A DNA stretch of 64,000 nt, taken from assembly GCA_026874595.1 (NCBI GenBank), contig CM049314.1, positions 2,007,318 to 2,071,317 of the forward strand, written 5' to 3'. Positions 10,730 through 23,359 of the stretch are shown here, one piece after another. Position numbers and translations under genes: made by a program. The first letter of the stretch is position 1; each line of letters begins with the position of its first letter. The notes beneath the pieces were generated by a model that searched no databases, was not told the origin of the DNA, and saw only the letters and a program-made list of their open reading frames with translations. The stretch is from Sipunculus nudus. Lineage: Eukaryota; Annelida; Sipuncula; Golfingiida; Sipunculidae.

Positions 10730-12400
10730 CTAATGGAGAAGTAGGACGCATGTCGATGTCATATCATCAGGCATGTCATGACTTATGTTGATTACTACTA
10801 ATATGAGACGGTCCAGTCAGTTTAGAACAATCATATGAGATCAAGACACGATTCTATACTTGGGCCGAGTCGCGTTGGGTCCGCTTCTGCTACGAGGTAT
10901 GGATATTTCTGTTTCTTTCTTCAGGAACAGTTTCCTTGCAACGCACATTTAATAAATTTTTCATGTGTTCCTCACATCAACTTATCTTTAAACGTCCAAT
11001 GATAGAATCCAGTCAGATATCATCGAAAACCAAAATTCCGGTTCGCAATGTAAACATCGTCACTGACCAGGTCTTCAAGGTAAACATACCGGGGTATTCT
11101 TGCCACGAGGACAGCCCCGCAAAATAAATGTAAAAAATATTTATACATATCTTATTGAGACAGTTTATCACTTAAAAAAACTATTTTCTCTTATCTTTTA
11201 GAACAAAAAAAATGAGCAAACATTCCAAATCTCAGTTAATATATCTCGCCAACCCCGGTAATAAGCCCGGTATACCGGGTTTATCAGCTAGTGGAGGAAT
11301 AAACCAGTAAGTTGAGACGTCTCTAGGTTAACAGCCACTCAACTGTTACCTTGTGACTTTCATAAAAGATCAGGCAATTCTTGATCATGACCTAGTTTCA
11401 AATGTACCAAAGTTTCCAAGAATTAAATTCTGCAAACAAATTAAAAATCTAGAATCTTTTGCATGTTGTCCCTAGGATTCAATAAAACGATATTTCTCGA
11501 TTTCTATCTGCACTTTGTTATCCTTATTTGCACACACAGGGTCACGTATAGCACAAAGCTTCCTGAAGTCGGTGGGATTTCACGAATATTTATCAGCAAG
11601 TATATCTATTATTGAGCCATTATATCAACTTCCAATTACAACTTTCACTTTCAAACAATATGACGTCAGTTCATTCTCTCAAGTATTTGGAGGCATTTAT
11701 GGTGACCAGTCTTGAGCTAGCACGAATATTTGTATTTGAGGCGAACTAGCACGAATATTTGTATTTGAGGCTTGTTTATACTGACTATACTAAGCGGGGT
11801 TTGCTGCAAAATGTGCAAGGTATGCATCAACAAATTTCTACGGTGGCTGATTTAGGACACAGAAAAAAAAATATTTATCTCCTACGTACGACATACTATC
11901 TCCTACGTATGACATATTATCTCATACGTACGACTTAACAAATCTTGCGGATCTGATTCACAGACTAGAAAACATGCCAACAGATATATGTATACGCAAC
12001 ATATAAACAGATCACGTATGCGTGATGAACACAAATTTTGTAATGGAGATTAAAAAAAATAAGATTCTGTACCACTAGGCAGCGTGAAATGCCTAGGGGA
12101 ATGAATAAAGAAGTCGGTGTTTTTTTTGTTAACAAATAACTATAATTTGTTCTTAAATCAACCCTACCATTTAAGTACACTAAATCAATTACACAGTAAA
12201 ATAACAGTATAACATCAAATCAATTTAATCACACAGCCTAATAAACAAAGGGCACAATACCTGGATACCATCACCGCCACAGCGACAAGTTCTTTAAATG
12301 TATACTCCTGGAGTCCAATGTAAAGCTATTTTAACAATCCAGAAAGTAAACTTGAGGCAGGCAACATTAAATTGTATAGAGTTAGTAAAAGTAGAATCCC
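10730..12400. other. intergenic with short tandem duplications
   Basis: No gene recognised. A 29-bp phrase with the core 'CTAGCACGAATATTTGTATT' is present twice in tandem at about 11715-11770. 'CTCCTACGTACGACATACTAT' occurs as three diverged tandem units at 11879-11936. The small reading frames lack domains, and composition is AT-rich. Confidence 0.4.
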
Positions 12401-12404
12401 TGAA

Positions 12405-12645
12405 TTACTGGATAATCGGACAGGTCCCACAAACAGACATAAACACGTCTGTGTCCGCTGGAATCTTCTCTCCTCTCTCTCGGCTCAAAACACAGCCCCC
12501 TATTTATAACTTCTTGCCCCAAGCCGAGAATTTTCCACTTCTCGACCAGCCCAAAGGATCCAACACAAAACACAGCCAACGCGCTACAGGAACCATCTAG
12601 AAAAACATCACTGTGTCTCTACATAATAGGGTCCACACGTGAACT
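12405..12645. mobile_element. dispersed element (copy 2)
   Basis: Shares its start 'TTACTGGATAATCGGACAGG', its middle and its end 'CACACGTGAACT' with 4398-4619. It is not flanked by the 49-bp minisatellite here, which shows the element moves independently of that array. Confidence 0.6.
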
Positions 12646-12795
12646 CGCCCCGCCTCTGCCAGACGAGAAAGCCCCAAGCTAGCATGACAACGCGAGTTCA
12701 ACCAGCACGGATTAAACTGAGAATGAAATACGCGGCCAGACACGGGCGCTACAACACGAGTTACGCCCGTGCCACACTATACAAAGGGCACCTGT

Positions 12796-12799
<4 letters not shown>

Positions 12800-12845
<46 letters not shown>
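12800..12845. repeat. (TA)n microsatellite
   Basis: About 46 bases of TA dinucleotides. Confidence 0.95.
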
Positions 12846-12848
<3 letters not shown>

Positions 12849-12849
12849 A

Positions 12850-14590
12850 ATTAATGTGTGTTCTCCCATTAACAATATATACAGCATCTCCACCTTGCAA
12901 ACCGCTGAACCAACACGAACACGCACACTCACATATATTTATTTATTTATAGTATTTATCATATTTAAATGCCATTCGATTCATAATTTTTTTTTGTGTG
13001 TGTCCAGGTTTCTGAAATATTTCAAGGAAGCGAAATATATTAAATCGTTGTCTGACAGTCATATACAGAACTCCCATTTTATGAGATGATTAAATTTTGT
13101 TAGCAGTGTATGATGTTATAATAGTGAGCCTGTCTTTTGGTAATATGAAACAAATATTGCTTTTGCCAAACTTAAACTACGTTTTGGAGAAAGAAGGGTT
13201 CAGGCAAGAGGTACAGCTACCAAATAGCTTGGTTTTAAAGTGTTTGAGAATGGGGCAGATTTCTAATATTCTAAATTGATCTGTCTTAAATAGATTTATG
13301 ACATAACGCACCGGGTAGTTGATCTTTTAAACTATTTAATGCATATACAGCCATTGATATGATTGGTGGGTAGCTGAAAAGTCAACAAACCCATTTTATG
13401 GGGTACGTATAATTTTATTTTGAACTAAATTATAAAAAAAAATAAAAAACAAGGGACCTATGGGTCACGGCGCTCAGCTGTTATATATGATAAAAAAATA
13501 TGATTTAGAAATGAGGCACATGCTGGTTTTATGTGGTAATAAAAATAAGCTGTATTTTGAGTTGTTGTTGTTTAGCTTATGTATGATTTTGATAGTACCT
13601 TTGGAGACAGGAAAGAAGATTAATATCATTTATTTTATAAACAAATGGAGTGCGATTGTCACAAAGATTTTGACTTGGCCATATAACTTACAAGCAGAAC
13701 ATATAATATAAGAGTTTAACTATTTATTAAAAAAATTACAAATATTGTCCCAAATATAATTTTTATTAAAAATAATAAGAGAATAGTATGATTTTTTCAA
13801 ATAAAATATAACTGAAATGATTATTAAAATAATTTTTAAGAATATATTCATGAATGCATTCATTAATACATTTTGAAAGTATTTGCACTGGTATTCATAT
13901 ACTTTCATTTTTACCTGAATTTCCATTCTTATGAAAGAAATTTTATAATGGAGTACATATTCATATTCGTGTTTAAATACAATTGCAAAGTATTCGCACC
14001 ATGTCTGGTATTTATTCAGTTTTCACCAAACAATGACGTTGAGAATCCAGAATATACAAAATTTACACATTTAAATAATGATCATAAGTACCTGGTTTTA
14101 TGGCTTTTATTTATATTAAAAAAATGTAATATATTCATTTTGGACTAATTTCACATCAATGTACTAACTATAGACACAGTAGGAATCTAGATAATAATAT
14201 TATCAACTGCATCTTTGTCTATCATTAATTTCCTTCATATGATCCCTAATGATTAGTAATGAATAATATGATTTACTTTTTTATCATTAAAATTGAACTG
14301 AAAAATACCATAGGTGACTGCATGGTGTTATTTGGAATACGTGACATTCTATCAATCGATACAAGATTCTTATATCATCGGTAACTGCAAGTTAATTTCC
14401 TGTTATTATCAACTAACAAATTCCTTTTCTATTTTTCTTAAATTTGTTATTAAAAACCAATAAAATTTTATTAATTTATTGTTTATTGTTATGTTGTTGG
14501 TTAAAACTACTAGATGAGTTGGGTTGGACACCTGGATCAACTGTGGCTGGCCATTATATAATAAGCTGCCTGGAGCCCCAGTTTATGCCT
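12850..14590. other. AT-rich intergenic DNA, no gene seen
   Basis: Very AT-rich; the small frames are low-complexity (F, Y, I, N rich) and unconvincing. A 40-base fragment at about 13447-13485 ('ACAAGGGACCTATGGGTCAC...') matches the left end of the 2.9-kb repeats at 46211 and 49112, so it is a truncated copy of that family. Confidence 0.45.
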
Positions 14591-14599
14591 CGCCTCAAG

Positions 14600-16087
14600 C
14601 ATGCATAATTTGCTGAAAGTTCAACAAGGTCAACATACAGGTGACTCAAGAGGTGCTACAGAGAGCCAAGGTTTGACATGGTCTCATAAAAACATTAATA
14701 AAAGCTACAATTTTTGGCCAATTTCTTTCAGCTTTTTAAACTAAAAAGCTGAAATCTTTATGTGTGCATGATATGAAAATTATTTCAACAGTGCTCACAG
14801 GAAACAAACATGCCATGGTCAAAGTTGGGCAAAATTTAAGGTACTAATTTTATATTTATACTAATAACTTATAAAATTTGAAAAATTCAGAACTAATTTT
14901 GGGTATTCAATTGAATCTTGATTAAATAATGTTACATCCCTGACAAAAAATCTCTAGCTTCAGCAATCCTCTTGTTAAGGGAGTAAACATATTTCTTGAT
15001 TTTTTACAAAGTGCATTATGTTTGGGCCCATAACTTTTACGCAATACTGACATCATTTCTGGCATGTGCATAGAGAATGTATAGAAAAATATGTATATTA
15101 TATATGATTAAAGTCAGATCAGTAGTTTTGATATTTGGCAGTCTTGAAGTGTAACAATGGGTTTTTAATGGAAAAATGAAGTTTTTCATTAATATCTCGA
15201 AGGTATAAAGTCCTAGTGACCAAATTCTTGGCATGGTAGGGGATTTTTGAGACATCTAATTGCATGCCAAATTTTAGGAACTGAGAGCTGAAGCTGGGGA
15301 GCTGAGCACTTGCAAACTGCATGACACTAGCTTGATGTAAACAATATGTTACATGGTGCTTGAAAACTTGAATAAAATCTACAGTTTTTGATCAACTGGT
15401 TTCAAATTTTTGGTGTTTACAGACAAAATGCTAAAAAAAAAACATGCTGTGAAAATTAAATCCACAGTACTTACAGGAAAAAGACGTGCCATGGTCAAAG
15501 TTAGGCAAAATTTAAGGTACCATTTTTTTTATTTTTGATAATATTTTTAAAAATTTAAAAGATTTTGATCTAATTTTGGGTTTACAATTTAATTTTGATT
15601 AATTAAAGTTATATTACTGGAAAAAAAGTTTATAGCTTTAACATATTTTGTGTTAAGTGATCAAATATATTTCCTGATTTTTTACACAATGCATTATGTT
15701 TGGGCCCATAACTTTTTAAATTTACATAATACAGACATAATTTCTGGCATGTACATAGGAACTATATAGAGGAATAATTATGGTAAATATGAGAAAAAAC
15801 AGGTGAGTGGTTTTGATATTAGGCAGTCCTGAAGTGTAAAAATAGGTTTTTAATAAAAAATTAAAGTTTTTCCTTAATTTCTAAAAGGAACGAAGTCGCA
15901 AAGACCCAGTTTTCGGCTTGGTAGGAGATCTTGGGGGCATCTAACATTATGCCGAATTTTGGATTCCTAGGTCTTACGGTTTCAAAACGTGCCACATCTA
16001 CGGACGGACGGACGGACGGACAGACGGACGGACGACGGACAATGGACCACGACTATAGCTCAGATGATTTATAGTCAGCTGAGCTAA
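14600..16087 (+). mobile_element. dispersed repeat of unknown class with GGAC-rich, hairpin 3' end
   Basis: Two diverged internal blocks (about 14640-15260 and 15350-16000) share phrases such as 'GCAAAATTTAAGGTAC', 'GGGCCCATAACTTTT', 'TTTCTGGCATGTACATAGG' and 'AGGCAGTCCTGAAGTGTAA'. The 3' end is a GGAC-rich run (15998-16034), then 'GACAATGGACCACGACTATAGC' and an imperfect palindrome AGCTCAGATGATTTATAGTCAGCTGAGCT. The same 3' end recurs near 52375 and 52634. No coding capacity is seen; probably non-autonomous. Confidence 0.6.
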
Positions 16088-16546
16088 AAACTATTCATTA
16101 TGGACCTGCGATTAATCTGTGGACAGAAGAATACGAAATTTTAATACAAGTCTTTTCCTCATATGTCCTGCTGAAGTGGTGGTAAAATCTACACCTCAGA
16201 TTTGTCTCATTTGCGGATAAGTATAACGTCTTACATGTGGTACATGTATGTATAACTCGCCCTCCAGTAAACGGCATGAAGTTCAACTTATGGGATCAAG
16301 CACTTCGTAATTTATTTCATTTCAAAAGCATTTCATAATATATGAATCATGAACCTCTCCTCATGGGCACCTCCGTATTACAGAACCTCTCTAAGTGTCT
16401 GTTAAGTGTTTGCATATGAAGGCCGGGTGACCAGTGGGAAGATCTTGGTCGCGCGCATGCGATAATTATAAAAAAAAAAGAAACATGAAAGAAGAAACAC
16501 CAAAATAAGCTTGAAAACCCTTGATTTATGAAGTTTTGCTGAAACA

Positions 16547-16560
16547 CCACCAGGTGGCGT
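16547..16560 (+). promoter_or_regulatory. CTCF-like motif, forward
   Basis: CCACCAGGTGGCGT fits the vertebrate/insect CTCF core consensus (CCASYAGRKGGCRS) at all but the last base. CTCF is conserved in bilaterians. Whether the protein binds here is unknown; the motif is part of a repeat arm. Confidence 0.3.
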
Positions 16561-16815
16561 GAGCGCTGTGTTTGTCTCGTTTTTAAACGATATGTCTCGT
16601 TTCTAAATGTTATTTCCATTTTAAACTTGCCATATAAGCATAGGAATCCCCCGCACGTAACAGTAACTGTGTCCTTTGCACATGTCGGGATATTTTATCT
16701 GTTCAAACAAGAACCTTGTTATACATTACATGTATTAATAATAACATTAATATTATCCACCGACTGAGCCATTCTAAAATAGCGCTGGTAATAAAGCCCA
16801 AGGCTTTCGGTCTGT

Positions 16816-16816
<1 letters not shown>

Positions 16817-16848
<32 letters not shown>

Positions 16849-16880
16849 GAGCGAGAGAGAGAGCGAGAGAGCGCGCGAGA
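16817..16880. repeat. (CA)n followed by (GA)n microsatellite
   Basis: CA dinucleotides to about 16848, then GAGA/GCGA-rich DNA. It lies in the spacer of the inverted repeat. Confidence 0.9.
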
Positions 16881-17080
16881 GCCGATTGTATAGCAGAGAG
16901 TTTAAATGAAAAACATTTCACATACCAGGTATATTGAGTATACATGAAATTCAGTGTGGTCTCCTTAAACTATTACGGTATCTTTCAATATTCCGTCCTA
17001 AAACCGTTTGATTACTCCTGTATACAAGTGGAAAAAAACTTGCTCCGGGCGCGATCAATGCCGAAAAACAAACAGCGCTC

Positions 17081-17094
17081 GCGCCACCTGGTAG
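17081..17094 (-). promoter_or_regulatory. CTCF-like motif, reverse
   Basis: On the minus strand it reads CTACCAGGTGGCGC, one change from the consensus. It faces the forward motif at 16547-16560, so the pair is convergent, the arrangement used at loop anchors, though only about 530 bp apart. Confidence 0.3.
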
Positions 17095-17299
17095 CCGTAA
17101 AAAAAACTTTACAAATCAAGGTTTTTATAGCTTTTCTGGGTGTTTCTTCTTATTTTTAACAAAAGAACTTTATTCAGAAAAAAAATGCCAATTACATTTC
17201 AACGTTGATCCCGGCGGGTAAGATCCATGCCACAATATATGACTGCATCAAAGCATACACTGAGCCAATTTGTCTATCTGCATTGCAATTCCAGTATTT

Positions 17300-18440
17300 T
17301 TGTTTCTCATAAAGACAATAGTATTTCATATAATATTTTACATGAGCTTTTAAACCTGTTACACAAGGTTCTTCGTTTTTTTATTTTACACTTCATTTTG
17401 TAATTATAAATTGATAAAGTTGTTACTGATATTGCTTCTTCTACATAATTTAAATATTCACCTTCCTGTTCAAAGCCCAAAACAATAGTTCTCCAATTTA
17501 ATTTACAGTGAAAACATTTAATAAAATATTGCCATATGGGTCTTACCATACGACATGAGTAAATCATATGTCCTATATTTTCCAACGTTGCACATTTATA
17601 ACAATTTCAGAAACAGCATTTTTCCATTTATATAAATCTAAACCAGGAACTACAATGTTATGTAACATTTTATAGTTGAAATCTGCTACTTTAGCAATTA
17701 ATTCCCTTTTTACCTTTCCTAAATTAATGATCTTGAAAATATGACTATTATTTTCTAAATTAAACCTCGCTATCCATATTTTTTCGGATAATGGCTTAAC
17801 AAATTTCTATTTAACAAAACAATCATAAAATATCTTTGTTGTTAATAGTTTATTTTGTAACAATCTACCATTCATCTAAAACAATTCAGATAACCTTGGA
17901 TTGCTGTATTTTGCCTCATCACTATAAAATACATTTTCTATTTGTTTGAAAACACTTTTCATTATTTCATTTTCACATAGCTATTACTTCCTCAAGTGTG
18001 ATGAACTTACTATATTCATCATATAAATCTTTGACAAAGACAAAACCTGCCTCAATCCAATTCCTGAAAGCAATTAAAAGCACTGCCCTTTGTACATAAA
18101 TAACCTATTACACCATATCTGTTGACCTAAAAAGTTGGAGGATGTGATATTCATGATATTCTTTTTGTCTTTACATTCATGAAAACAACATAAAATATTT
18201 TGATAAAAAACAGGTATGTTTTCAATATTTTAAAAATTATTTTCTATAAATTACCGTAAAGTAATAATAAGTCATTATCACACAGTCTTCTAAAATAAAA
18301 GATTCCAAAGACATTTATACATTTGCCATTACTAAAAAAATCTCGGTATCTATCTGGCTTTTAATGCCTTTATATATTTTAACATCTATCATTTTTAAAC
18401 CACCATCTTCATAATTACCAATCAAACTTTCATAAATGAT
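17300..18440 (-). pseudogene. L1-like non-LTR retrotransposon ORF2, C-terminal remnant
   Basis: On the minus strand the frame at 17307-17585 reads 'LENIGHMIYSCRMVRPIWQY' and continues '...NWRTIVLGFEQ...LNYVEEA', the usual Cys-rich end of L1-type ORF2 proteins ('EEETIEHLFFDC...W'). Just upstream, in another frame, 'ADFNYKMLHNIVVPGLDLYK' precedes it as expected, and near 18400 'NYEDGGLKMIDV' matches the end of the reverse transcriptase part. Stops and frame changes break it up, and endonuclease and RT catalytic motifs were not found. Probably a 5'-truncated, old insertion. Confidence 0.65.
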
Positions 18441-18779
18441 GGTTATATTTTTTAAAGAAATCTTTGACCCAATCCTTTGCAAGAATACATTTATACACGT
18501 CCCACTGAATTAACTTTAACGTTTTTTGAGATTATATGTTCAAAAGGAATTTAAAGATGGCTACCTAAAAGGGGCCAAACATTAAACAAGGCCTACAGGC
18601 CTAATGCGAATCTGTACAAGGGATATACACCAGGTATAATGATTCAACGCTAGACCATTACTTTTCATGTACAAGTGTAACCTGTATATGATCAATGCAG
18701 GTACTAAACATTTTGAACAAGAAACAATTACACAAACATCACTGCTGAAATTCTGGCATGGGTTCACACAACACACAAA

Positions 18780-19760
18780 TGATTGTAGCTGACACCACCA
18801 GTCTTGTATACAACGAAGCTATCAGAGATCTATTGTTACGGTGTGACATAAAAGCGGACCGAACTGTCTCACTAGTGAAGCTTGCTTTGCTAGCGAAGCG
18901 GTTGGTACGCCGGACTTGTGCGCCACCGACCTGGGTTCGACTCCTGGAGCGGCCCAGGATTTTTCCTCAAAAAATTGTCTTCGTAACAATATACATATGC
19001 CCAATATCAGACTTATAGGTCAAACCCATCCTGCGAAATAAGCAAACACTGTGCAAAAATTATTGTAGGTGACGCCACCTGTCTTGTACACGATAAAGTT
19101 GTCCGATATGTATAAAGATATCAAATTCGGGCTGATGTATCAAATTCCTCCGTAGAAATAAGCAGGCGTGTACACTTTGCAAAAGTCACTCCAGGTGGCG
19201 ACACCTGTCTTTTGAACGAGAAAGCCATCATAGACGCATAGACAGGTCAACATATCAGGCCGATACATCAAACTTCCCTTGAGTTTGATGCACTGGGCTG
19301 ACCAGGCTTAGGTGAGAAAAACAGTGTGCCCTGAGTGAACTGTGACAGATTGCTGGCTCAAATACTACTGCACTGAGTGAACTCTTGACCTGCACCTGGC
19401 TAGACTGAGTGAACGTTTGTCCTGTACCTTGCTGTACAGAGTGAACTCTTGACCTATTGCATAATCTGACAGAGTTGGCAGTCTGTCAAAGCTATAAATG
19501 GACCCAGGCTGATTTTTGGTTCCAAATCTGATGCAGTGGGCAGTCTGTCAAAGCTATAAATAGAATGCAGCTAATGCACTAAGTGAATTCTTGACATATA
19601 CCTGGCTGCACTGAGTGAACACTTGACCTGTTGCCTAATCTGATACAGTTGGCAGTCTGCCAAAGCTATAGATCCAGGTTGACCTTTGGCTTGTTGCAAA
19701 TCTGAAATAGTTGGCAGTCTGCCAAGCTTTTTATAGATACAGACACAATCTTGGCCTGTT
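18780..19760. repeat. diverged tandem/direct repeats
   Basis: Three blocks begin with variants of 'ATTGTAGGTGACGCCACCTGTCTTG' type sequence (18780, 19058, 19186). From 19300 to 19760 short phrases recur: 'CTGAGTGAACTCTTGACCTG' and 'GGCAGTCTGTCAAAGCTATA'. No gene is seen. Confidence 0.55.
18831..18991 (+). mobile_element. tRNA-derived SINE or MITE with tRNA-like core
   Basis: The tRNA-like core has an A-box-like 'TAGCGAAGCGGTTGGTA' near 18891 and a B box 'GGTTCGACTCC' at about 18935-18945. The unit is bracketed by a 10-base inverted repeat TATTGTTACG (18831-18840) and CGTAACAATA (18982-18991). It sits in the first of three related blocks (18780, 19058, 19186). tRNA folding is incomplete, so it is not called as a tRNA gene. 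Confidence 0.5.
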
Positions 19761-20077
19761 GGTAAATATGTTTACACACAGTGAAACACTTTGGCTAAAA
19801 TGCTTTTTTTAAAGCTGATGCATTCATAAGATTTTTATTTTATAAAAATGTTTAGAATAATAAAAGATGCAGTCCTTTCATTTTTAAAAGTCTAATTATT
19901 GTGCCAAAAATCATTTAAGTAAGATTGAACGAAGGCCACCGAAGAATCATAATTGTGCAATGTTACATAAATTGAAACAATAGACTGCAGAAGGAGACTA
20001 TTGCAGCCCTCAATTCGAAATAGGCTTGCTAATGGCCTCTACCAAAAATCAATGAACCAAACCTATTCATATACACT

Positions 20078-21682
20078 CAGGGTTCAGACACTTATCATGA
20101 GAAAAATTTCAAGCACTTTTCAAGCACTTTTCAAGGACCTGAAAAGTATTTTCAAGGACATCAAAATTTATGGACGGTCAGTGCACCTTAACCCATGAAT
20201 GTTGCCGACATCGAAAGGCTTGTAACACAAAATGCAAAATAATATTAATAATGAGATGGACAATATAGTGTGATAAAAAGTCTAGGAAATGTAAAATATG
20301 TAATAGATATAAGGAAATGACTCAGAAAAGTAACAAATTTAACCGAAATCTACACCAACAGCAATTAAAGCGCTTGTGATTTACCCATCGGTATAGCCAG
20401 TCACGGTTTAAAACACAACGGCCCATTTTTTAACTTTACATTCAAAATGCTCACTCATCTTAAGCATGACCTTGACAGATTTAACTAATCTGATAACGAG
20501 GGTCTAAAACCTATAATATCTTGAATAGGGATCTCTGATTTGCCTACTAGCTCAAACTTTAGCAAATTATATGCTCCGGCAGAAGGGGTGCCGAAAAACT
20601 CGGTCAGTTCGGCGATCGTGGGGGATATTCATTCAAGTTTCCAACGGCCAAAAAAAAAATCAATAAAAGCCTGTAATATGTTATCCTTATACGATATTTG
20701 GGTATAGTATTATCAAATTATTCAAAACAATACTAGTCAAACTTCGTATTAGCACGTTTAATATGACGACATTGTCGTGCACGAGGTTTCTGCCGTTTAC
20801 CGCCAAGTCACAGGCCGCACGTGTCAACAAATTGCCGGGCAACACCTGTGAAGGCTGTTATCTAACGATCGCAGACGCAGCCAGATTTCTATTCAAACCT
20901 GTCAAATATTTGATTAAAACTAACAATGTGAAATCTTATTTAAAAAAAAACTTTTATTGGCGAGCATTATGCAATCATTATGCAGGGCAAGGAGGGGGTC
21001 GATGCTGGAAGTTGTATATGTCGCTGATCACTCTTTATAAACTGCCAGCGTACTACGCTAACAAACGGCTATCACATCGCAACAAAAAATGTGATTTCCC
21101 CCATGGATCCCAGCCTTTTACAAACTGACGCCAAAGTATGTGAATATACGTCAGTCCTGCCAAATACAACCTATTTCGGACAAACAGTATTTATCCTTAA
21201 TTGGATTGACCCCGCGTGTGAACTGTATTTCGCTGATCAGTGGTCTTAGGGAGCTAACAAATGACAATCACAGCGTGTACACGTGAAATGCGCATGTACC
21301 AAGATAAAAAAAAAAAAAAAAAAAACGCAACCCGTGGGTTTTAAAGAGCTTTTATACGTACCTCGGGGGAAATCTACACGATCTTTCCAGTAAAGCAGCT
21401 CACTTACTATTTGCTACTATTTACACTTTCACTGCCCAGTCTCATTCATCCATGATTGGGTTAATTATATTTCATACATTTGATTGACGTAGAGATGCCC
21501 GAAAGTCGAAATTAAAATACCAGGTATGCATACACACAACATACACCAAACTCTTTCACAAAATTTTATTTTTCAAGCACTTTTCCAACCCACTCTCTCT
21601 TTTTAAGCACTTTTCAAGCCCTTAAAATTGAAATGACTAAATTCAAGCACTTTTCAAGGTTTCAAGGTGCTTACCAACCCTG
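20078..21682. mobile_element. hAT-like non-autonomous element
   Basis: The left end is CAGGGTTCAGACACTTATC and the right end GGTGCTTACCAACCCTG, inverted with a few differences. Both are followed inward by repeated 'TTCAAGCACTTTTCAAG', a subterminal pattern common in hAT elements. ACACT is flush on both sides (20073-20077, 21683-21687), a 5-bp rather than 8-bp duplication. A 121-codon frame at 20763-21128 has no recognisable transposase motif. Runs of A (21307-21324) are internal. Confidence 0.5.
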
Positions 21683-21779
21683 ACACTGAAAAAAAAACCT
21701 ATCCAAGAATATTCTTCTAAAAAATTAAACCATTCAGCTTGACAGTTTGATCATAAAACATTTTAAAGCTGAAAGTGGC

Positions 21780-22660
21780 TAAAATTACAAGGTTTCTGAC
21801 CGTAAAAACAGGTCAATGTAGTTGGCACCAAAACAACTGCAATTTCAAATATGAGTCACGTGACCAACATTTGCACAAAATTTAGTGATCCTAGTTCCTA
21901 TTGTTTCTGAGATTGTTATGTTTGTATGCTTACTTGCCAAATGACTTATTTCAAATTCCTGTAACTCGGTGAAAATTCATCAAACCAAAAGCATTTGAAC
22001 AAACTTGAGAGAGCTGGTCATTTCTATGAAATATTTAACCATTTGGCTGAATGATTTTTGAGAAGATTTTCAAATTTTTGTTTAGCTTTTCGCCCCATAA
22101 AATGTAGGTTTATGCAGGTGACAGGTGGCTAGTTCCTGCTATTCCTGAGAAATTATAGATAAATGAACTGATGACTGATGACCCTTGTACAGAAAAGGTT
22201 GATGCAGGTGGCACCACCAATACCTCAATTTCAAATATGACTCATTTGACCAACATTAGCATAAAATTTGGTGATGATAGCTCCAGCCATTTCTGAGACT
22301 GTAACTTTAGTATGCTCTTTTTGACAGATGACTAAGTTCAACTTTCTGTAACTCGGCCAAAAATCACCAAACTTGAACCATTTGAATAAACTTGAGAGAA
22401 AATGTTCAAGGAATCATTTCTGTAAAATATTGGACAATTTCAGAGAAGAAGATTTTTAAAGGCTTTTAAGCTTTTCCCCTATACAATCTAAGAAAATGCA
22501 TTTAGCCAAAAAATAAGCAAAATCCGATAGTGTTTTTTAGATGTATAATTTTTTGCATAAAATTTGGTGCTGCTACTCCTGCCGTTTTTAGATAGTATGG
22601 GTAAACGTACAGACGACGACGACGGACGTCGCCACACCGTCGCATAGGCTCACAGGTTCG
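21780..22660. repeat. dispersed repeat with internal about 370-bp duplication
   Basis: Two diverged copies (about 21780-22140 and 22180-22500) share 'CTGTAACTCGG', 'CATTTGAA.AAACTTGAGAGA' and 'TTTTAGCTTTTC.CC' type phrases. The block ends near 22660 with GACGACGACGGACG...GGTTCGCTAAAAA, a GGAC-rich end like that of other repeats in this window. Confidence 0.6.
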
Positions 22661-23359
22661 CTAAAAATCAAAACTGCACTGACAAAAGGATTTCTAATGT
22701 GGCTACCTGCCAGACAATGAATTTCTAACAAGTCTGACATTTGATATCGCACATCCTCCAATATGAGACCAAACTTGTGGTAATTGCTCTAAGGAATGTT
22801 ACAGTAATGAATGTCCAGAACAATTCAAAAGGCATGATCAAGTTGGAGGGCTCTCATATCAGATTTATGGACATGCAAATGTAAAAAGTGAAAGTCCAAT
22901 ATTTTTTAATTATCACCTTGCGTTTTAGTGGGGTAAGCAGGGTAGGTAAACTGCAAAATCTGAAAGAAAAGAAATGCAGGAAACATCACTTAACAGTTTT
23001 GTAAAACAAATAAAGCAATCCTCAATCCAGGAACAGACCTATAAAATTATCAGAACAAACACTTCCTGGTATATCTGATGAATTGTATAAAATATTTAGA
23101 TATCTAGGAAACCAGGTTTATTGCTATGATTCCATAAAATAAACAGCAAATGTTCCATTATCTTATACATCAGTAGCTAAACCTTAATTCAATACTCTTA
23201 TAGTCTTCATGCCTGGCCGAAGCATTATTTTTTAAGTAATTTCTCGGGAAACAGTGTTTGGTTATGCACTAATGATGTTCTTATCATTCAGTGGGTTGAT
23301 ACAAAGGAGTCATATATCACAAGTGTCGCTCACAATTACGGCCACGGTTTGAATCAAAG

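Larger units (their letters stand above)
16491..17149. repeat. inverted repeat pair (arms about 16491-16575 and 17064-17149)
   Basis: The left arm runs 'GAAGAAACACCAAAATAAGC...CACCAGGTGGCGTGAGCGCTG'. The right arm is its diverged reverse complement, '...CAGCGCTCGCGCCACCTGG...GGTGTTTCTTC'. The roughly 490-bp spacer holds a CA/GA microsatellite. It may be a foldback element or two opposed insertions of one element. Each arm carries a CTCF-like motif. Confidence 0.65.

Noticed and set aside
20763-21128. 121-codon frame inside the hAT-like element
   Set aside because: No transposase motif (BED finger, DDE/RW regions) could be seen; composition is not convincing.
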